Program-made: the position numbers and the translations under genes
Part shown: positions 31,509 to 40,985 of the stretch, piece after piece
Numbering within the stretch: the stretch's first letter is position 1
Layout: every line of letters starts with the position of its first letter
NCBI GenBank assembly: GCA_948567375.1
Contig: OX419759.1
Location: 22,040,744 to 22,104,743 of the forward strand
Direction of reading: 5' to 3'
Length of the DNA stretch: 64,000 bases
Origin: Lunularia cruciata
Lineage: Eukaryota > Streptophyta > Marchantiopsida > Lunulariales > Lunulariaceae
Notes under the pieces: model-generated
What the model was told of the DNA's origin: nothing
The model's database searches: none
The model's input: only the letters and a program-made list of their open reading frames with translations

Positions 31509-34082
31509 CTAATCCGATCCAATGTCTACTTCTTCCTCGGCTTTCAAACCTGAACCCTAAGTAATCTTACTTCCTACCATTCTGTCCTCGGGTTTCACAA
31601 CTCCTACATCTTCTACCAGATCCAGCAATTCTCTTTCCTGATCTGAAATTGCACTAGCGGGTAATCTATCTAACTCCTCATCCTTCGACCCACTCTTCTC
31701 TTCTGTCATTGAGGGCAACTCCGAAGACATTTGGATCCCCATGTTATCTACTTCGGGTTTTGCTTTAACATCTTGCCGAAGCTTTTCTAACTCTATTCTT
31801 ACTAAGTCTAATCTAATCGTGATATTGTCTTCTACTTCTAAGATCTTCCTATCTACATGAGTTCTTAATTTAATCAACAAGGCATTCAAATCTGTATCTT
31901 TTGCTTGTCTTCGCCTTGTCTCCTGCACCAACAGCTTCAACTCGTGCAGACGCGCTTCTTCAATTCGAACGCTGGTCTCTGTACTTAACATCGCGTTTAC
32001 CCTGAGGACTATCTCCTGCAATGGCTCTAATCTTGTCTTCCTTTCCCGTTCTCGATCTGCAAGCCATTCCTCTCTGTACATCGCCAATTCTTCTTTGAAT
32101 TTGGCCTTCACCGCGTCCTTCTCTTTCTCCTTCTGTGCAACCTTCTCTTCCTGATTACGAAGTAAGTCTCGTAATCTCTCTTCTTCTCCGTATCTCGCAG
32201 CCAACTCTCGCTGCCAGAGTTGCTTCTTCTCCTCCATACTCTCCATCATTCGATCGAGCTCTTGATCCTTCGATGCTACCCTCGCCATAGCATGGATGAG
32301 CTCTACTCTTGAATTAGCAAACTGCTGCTTCAAGATTTCAAATTCAGCTACTTGTCTCTCCCTTACGACGTCACTCTTCCTCGCAAGATCCTCTCGATAG
32401 CTCACTTCTCTCTTCAGGTCTTTGATTACCTGACTTCTCTCCACTGCTTCCGCTTGCAGTACTTTTCTCTCCTTCTCACCTTGGGTTATACTCTTCTTCA
32501 ACTCCAAGTTTTCTTCTTCTAATCTCAATACCACCTGCAATACAGTCTTTACCTCTGGACAAGTCGACTGCATCTCCTTCTTCTTCCTCTCCAACTTCAC
32601 CAACAGCAAGCATACTACCATCTGCAGGTAATCTACTCCATTACTGATACCTTTGTCCTCCCGTGGAGTAGTCTCTCTTCTTTCTTTGTGTTCTCCCGAT
32701 ACCCGCCTTCTTCTCTGAAGTCTTCGTATCGGAATTGATGCCTCACTGCCCGAGCTTCCTTCTACCTCTTCCTTCACTCTACTCAGTCCCGCTTCACACT
32801 TCGCCTTACGTCTCGAGCGAATTCCTCACTGTACTACGATCTTCTTCTCCTTGAGCACCGGTACTTTGTCTTCCAACGCCGCATTGTCTTTGGCTTCTAC
32901 GTTGGCTTGAATTTCTTCTTCGTATTCTTCAGCCGCTGCTGCCGAGGTCATTTCTCCACCGTCTTCACTGTCACTGCTTGTATCTCCGCTCTGCAGTGTC
33001 AGCTCAGGTTCCTCCTCACGTTCCGAGTCCTCCGTCTTGAGCTCGGCTCTGCCTTCTGAGTCTTCATCTTCCGACTCAATCACCACCATTCCTCGCCTCG
33101 GGTTATTTTTCTGTATCTTCCGAGGTTTCTTGTTTTCTTTGGCGTCTGCTTGCCGAGTTCTCTTCTTCGTCAGGGTACTTTCAATGACCTCCACGTTCTT
33201 CCCTGTCTTTGCATAGTAATCGTCTGTGCTCCGGATTTGGAGAATGTATTGCTGCTCCTCCGCGTCGACTTCTCTTCTCAAATCAGGATAGAAATGAGAC
33301 ACCATTCAATTATGCTCAGCCACATTGAGCAGATTTAACCCGAGGTAAAAGTGGGTTGCAAATGGTACGATGTAGTGTGGAGGCAACTTATCTCGCAGAT
33401 TCCACACCATCTGCCTCGTTCTTCCGTGAAAGCACCTTGCCCAATTTATCGGTTCTCTTGCAAATAACTTGTGAAAGAACACCGCTTGGTGTTTCATCAC
33501 ATAGGTAGTTCTCTCCGGCTTCAGGAGGGCCATTAGTGCACTCACAATTCCCCTCCTCACTGGGTCCTTATAACTCTCAACTTTATACCCATTCTTCGTC
33601 CTCTTCGACGAGAAGGCTTCTCTCACCTCCTACGTTTCTTGAGCTATCTCTCCTTTCCCCAAGAACGTGGCTCCCTGCTCCGAGCCTGCCTCCTTCCCGA
33701 GTACGAGTCTCCAATCCGACTCTGTCCGGCGAGCCGGATTTCCTCTCTTCCCTTCTTCCTCGGGACCATCGAGACATTTACTCTCGATGATTTCTGTCAT
33801 GAATCCTGGAAAACTTACGTTCCAATTCCATGCCAGAAAGGTGATCCGAAGTTGGCTCAAGACTTCGATCCTCGCTACTACATCTAATCTCCGAATTGCA
33901 TGATTTCTCACTACAAATTCGGAGTTCTTCTTCCCTCCTCCCATCTCTTCTACTTTCTTTCAATCTCTCGATTTCTCTCTCTCGACTTCTCCCTTACGCA
34001 CTGACACGAGTCCAACTCTATGTCCCTTTCCCCAATCACCTGCAAGATGACTCCTCAACGGCGAAGGAAAATTGCTCGACAT
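31509..34082 (-). pseudogene. LTR-encoded coiled-coil protein (857-codon frame), reference copy
   Basis: ATG 34082 to TAG 31509: 857 codons, in phase throughout, with five nonsense codons (near 33965, 33632, 33308, 32828, 31559). Residues 1-55 are basic. Residues 55-260 form a conserved domain: RNHAIRRLDVVARIEVL, FPGFMTEIIESKCLDG, ESYKDPVRRGIVSAL, TYVMKHQAVFFHKLFA, EPINWARCFHGR, PHYIVPFATHFYLGLNLL, MVSHFYPDLRREVD. About 325-400 are acidic Ser/Glu. About 435-730 are heptad-rich coiled coil (LVKLERKKKEMQ, LEEENLELKKSI, LWQRELAARYGEEERL). The tail has KSGSKDEELDRLPASAI and DQERELLDLVEDVG. No enzyme, signal peptide or membrane motif is seen. The domain faintly recalls plant 'putative transposon protein' domains; unproven. 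Function unknown. Confidence 0.88.
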
Positions 34083-34495
34083 TTTGTTGTTGCAATTTTG
34101 ATTTTTATAGAGTTGCACTTCTTTGTCTTCCGTCACTTTGAGTTTCTACCGAGAAATCACACCTCTGGCATGCACCTGTCACTGTCGCCCCACCTTCGCG
34201 CATATGAGCCGCCAATTTTGAAACGGCCCCTTCTTGAATTTCTCGCCCCGACGAAAGGTTGTTAGACTGTCTTTGCCTCGGGTTGAGCTCCCCCCAAGCC
34301 GAAGACAATTTACTTCGTATTGTATGCTGACACGGCATTTCAGAGTACTTTGCCTTATGACCCGAAGTCACTTTACTTTGGGTTTCACCCCGAAGACAGT
34401 TTTCTTCGTCTTCTTCGGCCAAACAGGCGCAATCCGACTTCTCTATACACTTCTTCTCCTTTATTTTGAAAAAAACAAAAAATGTGGGCACCACA

Positions 34496-35083
34496 ACTCT
34501 TAGTCAATTAGACCAAGATGGGTATGATCATCCAATAGCTTATGCTAGTAGGCAGATGGTTTCAGCAGAGAAGAGCTACTTTGTCACGGAGAGAGAAGGG
34601 TTGGCAGTGATCTTTGGTCTCAAGAAGTTTAGACACTACTTGATTGGAGGGAAACCCACCATTGTCACGGATCACAAGGCTTTGAAGTACATCTTCAACA
34701 AGCCTAATGTTGAAGGGAGACTAGCAAGGTGGATGATACTCTTATCTGAGTATGACTACACCATTGAGGATAGGCCAGGAAAGAAACATGCAAATGCTGA
34801 TTTATTATCAAGAGCCTATGATCATGATGGAGATGAGCCAGTGGATGATTCCTTCCCGGATGAGGAGCTCATGACAATCTCAGTCACTCAAGAGGTTCCA
34901 ATGGAGTACAAGGAGATTGTGGATTTTGTGACAAGAGGTAACTATCCAGAAGGGATGCATGCTAGGGAGAGGAAGGCCCTTGCAGCAAGATCTAGACCTT
35001 ACACAATGGTGGAGGATATTCTTTTTCACCAAGGAGCAGATGGTCTACTTCAAAGAGCAAGGAAGAGTCTATCCTACTCATAA
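34496..35083 (+). pseudogene. Element C RNase H (second piece) and start of integrase
   Basis: Resumes after the solo LTR. AYASRQMVSAEKSYFVTE carries the RNase H Glu, IVTDHKALKYIF an Asp, and HANADLLSR the last Asp. The integrase N-terminal region begins with EGMHARERKALAARSR and ILFHQGADGLLQRA. A frameshift near 35065 ends this run (RKSLSYS-stop). Confidence 0.9.
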
Positions 35084-36159
35084 AGGAGTTTCATGAAGGT
35101 TTTGTATGTGGAGGACACTTTGCAGGAAAGGTGGCTGCTTTCAAGATTCTAGATGTAGGTTACCATTGGAGAGGGATTTTCAAGGATTGTCTTGATTATT
35201 GCAAAACTTGTCATGTTTGTCAAGCTTTTGCTAGAAAGTCTACATCCACTCCACCACTTAGATCAATTCCATTGCTAGGACCTTTTGAGAAGTGGGGAAT
35301 TGATTTTGTAGGTCCTCTCAATAGAACCCCAAGGAACAATCGGTACATTGTGGTAGTAACTGATTACCTTACCAAGTGGGTTGAGGCTAGACCATTGAGG
35401 AACAAGAATGAAGTGGGTAGATTTCTTTATGAACGCATTATCACTAGGTTTGGATGCCCTTTGGAGTTGGTTTCTGATAGAGGAGGAGAGTTTACAGGAA
35501 GCATTACTACAGCCATGCTACAACATTTCTCTATCACCCATAGAGTAACTACATCCTATAAGCCAAATTCCAATGGCTTGGCAGAGAGAACCAATCAGAC
35601 CTTGTGCATGATGTTGGCCAAAGATGCAGAAATAGAAGGGGCTAAACATCATTGGGACAAGAGGATTCATGCAGTTTTGTGGGAGTTTAGGAAAACTATG
35701 AAAACTTCCACCGGATATTCTCCATTTCAATTGGTGTATGGTATTAAGTCTACCTTACCTATTCACTTTGATCTTCCTACCTTCCAAAGCATTCATAGGA
35801 GATTAAAGAAAGCACAAGGAGGTGATGCAGAGAAGTCAAGGAAGGATCAACTCATGGAGTTGGAAGAGGCAAGAGCAGTTGCTATGGTTCAAGTGGAGCA
35901 AGCCCAAAGGAAACAAAAGGAGAGCTATGACAAGAGGCAAGGCAAGAAGAAGGTGGAGACTTTCAAAGAAGGTGATTGGGTAATGTTGTTTGATTCCATT
36001 TGATTCAATAGAGTGCAAAAGAAGTTTTTGCCTAAGTACTTTGGACCTTTCATAGGGGAGAAGGTGTGGGGCAATTACATCTATGATCTCAAGGAGTTGG
36101 GAGGAAGACACTTTGATAAGATTAACCATGATAAGTTGAAGATGTACCGTAGAAGGTAG
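35084..36159 (+). pseudogene. Element C integrase
   Basis: The N-terminal HHCC finger is visible as HEGFVCGGHFAG and CKTCHVCQAF. The catalytic triad is present: GIDFVGPLNR (Asp), LVSDRGGEFTG (Asp), NGLAERTNQT (Glu). KRIHAVLWEFRKTMKTSTGY and SPFQLVYGIKSTLPI are standard core C-terminal motifs. GDWVMLFDSI is followed by TGA (36001-36003), after which the same frame gives VQKKFLPKYFGPFIGEKVW (GPF-type C-terminal motif) and INHDKLKMYRRR to TAG at 36159. The TGA is thus a single nonsense mutation near the end. No chromodomain is seen. Confidence 0.92.
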
Positions 36160-36197
36160 AGAGACCTTCACTTTGAGGACAAAGTGAAAACTTAGTC

Positions 36198-36207
36198 CGG
36201 GGGTAAA
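36198..36207 (+). promoter_or_regulatory. Polypurine tract of element C
   Basis: CGGGGGTAAA directly before the 3' LTR start (TGTAACACC). The 38 bases between the pol stop and this tract are non-coding. Confidence 0.72.
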
Positions 36208-36884
36208 TGTAACACCTATTTGTGCATGTGTGTGGTATTGTGATATTTAGCTTGGTATTACAAGTACTTAAGAGATAGTATTTATATAGAGATAAAGGAT
36301 GGTTCTATATTAGTCATGGTTAGTTAAGATAGAGAGGACCTTACTTTAGAAGAAGTAGAAAAGATGAGCACCATTATTTTGGATTTTAGTGTGTTGACTT
36401 GGTTTTATTCCTAGGTGTTTGGCTTTGAAGAAAGAGTTGAGAACTCTTGGGCCCGCAAGCCTTTTTGTTTTTGATTCTTCTTTAGTCCAAGGATAGCCCA
36501 TGTGAAGGAATCCTTGACTTAGTGGTTGGGTCAAGATAAGACCACATGCTTAGGGGAATATGCCCATGTGAATAGATATTCCTTTCTACTTTTTGACTTT
36601 ACTTGACTTTTAGTCGAGTAACTTGAGTTACTACGGTAATTAGTAACTTTGGTATGTAACTATTTCACAAGTATATAAAACAAGGGATGAGGAGGTACTC
36701 AGCATCCTTTCATTTGCAACTATCTCTCTCTCATTGAGTTCTCTAGTGAGCAATGTCTTGAGTCTTGGAGTGTTAGCCTTGGAGGAGTATGATGGAGTTC
36801 GTATTCCTTGCCTTCTTAGTCCATGGTGCGCTACCATAATAGCTATCAGAGGTTCATCCTGAGTGAGAGACAGGCCGGCTCACA
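36208..36884 (+). repeat. 3' LTR of element C
   Basis: TGTAACACCTATTTGTGC... to ...GGCCGGCTCACA, 677 bases, matching 25311-25997 with scattered differences and a small deletion near 36320 (one of the TAGTCATAG-like repeats is missing). TATATAAA is at 36672-36679. Confidence 0.92.
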
Positions 36885-37225
36885 GACCCAACCACTAAGT
36901 CAAGGATTCCTTCACATGGGCTACCCTTGGACTAAAGAAGAATCCAAAACAAAAAGGCTTGCGGGACCAAGAGTTCTCAACTCTTTCCTCAAAGCCAAAC
37001 ACCTAGGAATAATACCAATTCAACACACTAAAATCCAAAATAGTGGTGCTCATCTTTTCTATTTCCTCTAAAGTAAGGTCCACTCTATCTTAGCTATGAC
37101 TAACTTTAGCTAGCCATGACTAATATAGAACCATCCTTTATCTCTATTTAAATAATATCTCTTAAGTACTTGTAATACTAAGCAAAATATCACATTACCA
37201 CACACATGCACAAATGGGTGTTACA
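36885..37225 (-). repeat. Inverted partial LTR of element C family
   Basis: The reverse complement of roughly the first 340 bases of a C LTR: it starts TGTAACACCCATTTG at 37225 and breaks off at GTGGTTGGGTC (36885), abutting the end of the 3' LTR. With 36208-36545 it forms a long inverted repeat. It is probably a second, minus-oriented C insertion cut by recombination. Confidence 0.88.
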
Positions 37226-38045
37226 AGTCACAAGAAAGAGATGCATCTTGGTGTGCACTAATTATGCTACCAAGATGGTAGAAGCAAAAGCAACATGGAG
37301 AGATGATGTGGAAGTAGCCACAAAATTTTTCTTCCAAAACATCATTTCATGTTATGGGTGTCCTCTGGAATTGGTTAGTTATTTGGGAACTCATTTTTTG
37401 AACTCCATGGTGGAAGCGTTAACCAAGTACTTCCAAATTAAACATTGGAAGATGACTTCCTATAATCCAAAAGCAAATAGACTAATAGAGAAGGCCAATA
37501 GATTGTTGTGTAAAATTTTGAACAAGGTGATAGTGATAGTCAATTATGCCTACAATTGGGACACAAAGTTACCTGCAGCTTTGTGTGCATACAGAACAAC
37601 TAAAAAGATTACCACCAAACAAACTCCATATTTCCTAACATACAAGTTGCATCCCATACTACCAGTTGAATTTGAAGTACCATCATATTGGATTCTTTGT
37701 GAGGAATGATTTTTAGAGGAAGAAAGCCAGGATCTTCAAATTCATTAACTAATGTGGTTAGAAGAGAAAAGAGACGATGCAATGCAAACCACAAAGGAAG
37801 TGCAAGAATAGAGGAAATTTAGGAACAATGAGAGAATCAAGCCTATGGCTATTTAGGAGGGTGATTTGGTGTTGTTGTATGACAATAGCCAAATATTTTT
37901 TTAGGCAACCTGCAATTAAGATGGATGGGTTCATACCGTGTTATGCACATCTATGCTAATGGCTCTGTTCAACTTGCAGACTTGGAAGGCAATCCTTTTG
38001 CCACTTGAGTAAACGGGTGGAGAGTTAGAAACTATTGGGCCACAG
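37226..38045 (+). pseudogene. Family B integrase fragment (element E1, plus strand)
   Basis: Begins VTRKRCILVCTNYATKMVE, equivalent to the B1 integrase just after the first catalytic Asp. The second catalytic Asp is replaced by Tyr (LVSYLGTHF), while the Glu-bearing KANRLIEKANR and CAYRTTKKITTKQTPYF are present. EGDLVLLYDN and the NPFAT-TGA end of pol (about 38005) follow. At about 38045 the sequence jumps from the pol 3' end into the interior of a B LTR ORF (HFYFGLNLQ). A deletion has therefore removed the polypurine tract, the LTR start and the first part of the LTR gene. The 5' side is cut by the inverted C LTR. Confidence 0.85.
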
Positions 38046-38541
38046 ACCAAACTTTGTATAAAAACCATTTGCACACACTTTTACTTTGGATTGAATTTGC
38101 AGACAACGGTGAAGAGGCATCGCATGGTATCACATTTCTATCCTCATCTACAATGAGAAGTAGGTGAAGAGGAGCAGCAATATATGATACAACTACAAGC
38201 TAGAGATGATCACTTCCTCAAAACAAGAAAAAGGGAGATGGTGGACAAAAGAAGTCCGAAGACAAAGAACCGGACTAAACCCAAAGAGGTAGCATTGCCT
38301 CAGCCACAATGGAAGACCCAAAGACTCAATCCGCAAGGTAAGAAGGCGGTGAAGGAGAAGACTCTAGAACAGAGTCTGAAGGTGAGACAGAGTCTAGAGG
38401 AGAAGACTCAAAAGAAGAAGAGCTCACACTACAAAGTGAGGGATCTGGAAGTGAGAGTGATGGTGAAGAGGAAGCTCACCAATCAATAAAAGCAAAAGAA
38501 GATGAAGCATTTCATGCGGTGATTGATTGTATAGATAGAGG
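38046..38541 (+). repeat. E1 3' LTR (plus), first piece; continues at 47554
   Basis: Encodes the middle of the LTR protein: RHRMVSHFYPHLQ, EEEQQYMIQLQARDDHF, a Lys-rich stretch (KTKNRTKPKEVALPQ) and an acidic end broken by frameshifts. It stops inside AIDCIDRG at 38541, where another B LTR starts; coding resumes exactly at 47554 (DNPCLELAMEEM). Confidence 0.78.
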
Positions 38542-39922
38542 TGTGACAACCCGACAAATCTCACTTTTGCGGTAATCAGGTAAGTAAAGTTTGTTCCCGT
38601 AGAAATACAAAGTAAAGTAACAATGTAGTCCTTCTTGATTTTGTCTTTAATCTCTCAAGTAGCAACTACACCCAAAAGAGAGTAACAAGCACAAACTCGC
38701 AGTCTTGTCACAATAATTCATCACACTTAATCACAACTCCATCAAATCTTTCCAAAATCTTGATTGTGATGATTCAAGCCCTCCCAAAAACGGCACTTCA
38801 CTGCAAAACAACTTCACCTTAGAATTGTGTTCTACCTCTCCACTGAAGGCACAAGTTCCTCAATCAAAATTGCTTCACATCAACTCTGTGCACTCACAAA
38901 TTTATAATACCACCAACACTACAATTCTTCTTAGATCTGTCAAGGCTTTGCTCCAATTGCATTTCACTCAAGATCAAACACACAGAATGAAGATCAAGGC
39001 TATAGAATCCAACATCCAGCAAGCACACTGACTTGCACTTCAGAATTCTCCATACACTCACAAACACAAACACAAAATTGATACTCGGAATCAAGCTCAA
39101 ACAACAAGCACTGCTTCACAGCACTTTGCTTTATCTATTCTCAGAAATTATGAGCACTAAACAACATACAACTACAAATGCCACCTTTAAATAGGCAAAG
39201 CAATGGATAATTAACTAACAACTATACCGTTCTACAACAACTCTTCTAACATGCAGATCCAAAATAACAAAGCACCTCTTCATATCTACCTCTTCAAATC
39301 TCAAAATTGTTACTACTCCAATCCGATGTCTACTTCTTCCTTGGCTTCCAAACCCAATCCCAAAGTAACATCACACACTACCCTATCCTCGGGTTTCACA
39401 TCTACTAATTTCTCTACCAATTCTACTAATTCTTCACTCTGCTCAACAATTACACTAGCAGGTAATCTATCTAACTCCTTATCTCCCAACCCACTCTTCT
39501 CTAATATCTTTGATGGTAATTCCAAAGATTTTTGTACTCCTACCTCATCTACTTTGGGTTTTGCTCTTACATCCTTCCAAAGTTTATTTATCTCTAATTT
39601 TACCAAGTCTAATCCAATTGTGATATTATCTTCCACTTCTAATATCTTCACATCTACACAAGTTCTGAGACTAATCAACAAGGCATTCAAGTGTTTATCC
39701 TTCACGTTTCTCCTCCTCATCTCTTGCACCAACAACTTCAACTCATGCAATCTTGTTTCTTCAATCCGCACACTGGCTTCTATACTCAACATCACATTCA
39801 TCTTTGTCACAATCTCCTTCAATAGCTCAAGTCTCATTCTTCTCTCTCGTTCTTGATTTACAAGCCAATCTTCCTTATACATTGCCAATTCTACCTTGAA
39901 CTTGGCTTTCACTGTCTCCTTC
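38542..39922 (-). repeat. Full-length B LTR 'zeta' (minus), first piece; continues at 45163
   Basis: TGTGACAACCCGACAAATC at 38542 is the B LTR end. Then come the non-coding tail with its TATTTAA-type box (minus TATTTAAAGG near 39188) and the C-terminal part of the LTR ORF (about 39930-39313: KVELAMYKEDWLVN, LRTCVDVKILEVEDNI, KSGLGDKELDRLPAS, VDIGLE-stop). It is interrupted at 39922 by a plus-strand B LTR. Together with 45163-47553 it makes 3.77 kb, the full LTR length. Confidence 0.88.
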
Positions 39923-40985
39923 TGTAGTACCCACATTTTTTGTTTTTTTTTTAATTTGGAAGAAGAAGTGTATAGAGAAGTCAAATTGCACCTGTAAGGC
40001 CAAAGAAGGCAAAGAAAAGTGTCCTCGGGATGAAACCCGAGGTAATATGGCTTCAGGTCATAAGGCGAGGTACTTGGAATTGCCCTATCAACATACAACC
40101 CAAAGTAAGGAGTCTTTGTATTGGGGGTGCTCAACCCGAGGCAAGGACAAAATAACAACTTTCCTTCAGGGTGAGACATTCAAGAAGGGAGTGTTCAAAA
40201 ACAGCAGTCATATGTGTGAAGGACACTTGACAGTGACAGGAGCATGTAGGAGGTGTGATTTCTTGGTAGAAACTCACATTGAAGAAAGACAAAGAAGGCA
40301 CGACTTTATAAAAATCAGGCTAAGGACAAAGCGATGACAAGCAATTTTCCATTGCCGTTAAGAAGTCATCCTACAAGAGATCATGGGAAGGGAAGTAAAG
40401 TCAAAGGCATGCTGGTGTGTAGAGAAGAAATCAAGAGAGTTAATCCGGTAATCAGTAGGAAGAATAGTCCTCAGCCCAGAGTGGAAGAGAGAAAGATGGG
40501 GAGAGGGAAGAACTCCAAATTTGCAGTGAGAAATCATGCGATTCGGAGGTTAGATGTGATTGTAAGAATTGAAGTCTTGAGCAGGCTTTGGATCACATTC
40601 TTGGCATGGAACTTGAATGTTAGCTTTCCAGGGTTCATGATTGAGATCATCAAGAGTAAATGTCTCGATGGTCTTGAGGAAGAAGGGAAGAGAGGTAATC
40701 CAACTCACTCGATGGAGTCGGATTGAAGGTTAGTACTCAGAAGAGAAGCAGGCACGGAGCGTGGTGCCATGTTCTTGGGGAAGGGTGAAGTAGCCAAAGA
40801 AACCCAAGAGGTGAGAGATACCTTCTCTTTGAAGCACACAAAGAATGGTTACAAAGTAGAGAGCTATAAGGATCCTGTCAAGAGAGGGATTGTGAGTGCT
40901 CTAATGGCAATTTTGAAGCCAAAAGGAATGACTTATGTGATGAAGCACCAAGTGGTGTTCTTCCATAAGATATTTGCATGAGAGC

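Larger units (their letters stand above)
30716..34495 (-). mobile_element. Solo family B LTR inserted in element C, with perfect 5-bp target duplication
   Basis: 3780 bases, TGTGGTGCCC...GGGTTGTCACA on the minus strand, flanked by ACTCT at 30711-30715 and again at 34496-34500. The left and right ends are not direct repeats of each other and there is no internal gag-pol, so this is a single LTR, presumably left by recombination between the two LTRs of a full element. It carries the best-preserved copy of the LTR ORF (34082-31509). Its TATTTAA box is at 31392-31386. Host RNase H coding joins cleanly when it is removed. Confidence 0.95.
25311..36884 (+). mobile_element. Ty3/gypsy-type element C with 0.68-kb LTRs, split by a solo B LTR
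   Basis: 5' LTR 25311-25997, primer-binding site 26002-26018, a 1.5-kb leader with an extra ORF, gag 27562-28952, protease-RT 28959-30452, RNase H (30449-30715 and 34496-34830), integrase to 36159, polypurine tract 36198-36207, 3' LTR 36208-36884. Removing the 3.78-kb insertion at 30716-34495 restores the RNase H reading. The LTRs are plainly alike with few differences. Flanks are AGAAC (left) and GACCC (right), so there is no matching target duplication; see the inverted LTR piece at 36885. Several frameshifts make it inactive. Confidence 0.92.

Noticed and set aside
31509-34082. Env-like or movement-protein function for the LTR ORF
   Set aside because: No signal peptide, hydrophobic membrane segment or furin-like site is visible, and no recognisable movement-protein motif. 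Position alone is not evidence.
30716-34495. Interpreting the 3.78-kb insertion as a DNA transposon
   Set aside because: 5-bp duplication, TG...CA ends and identity with the LTRs of B1 show it is a solo LTR. There is no transposase and only the four-base TGTG/CACA inversion normal for LTRs.
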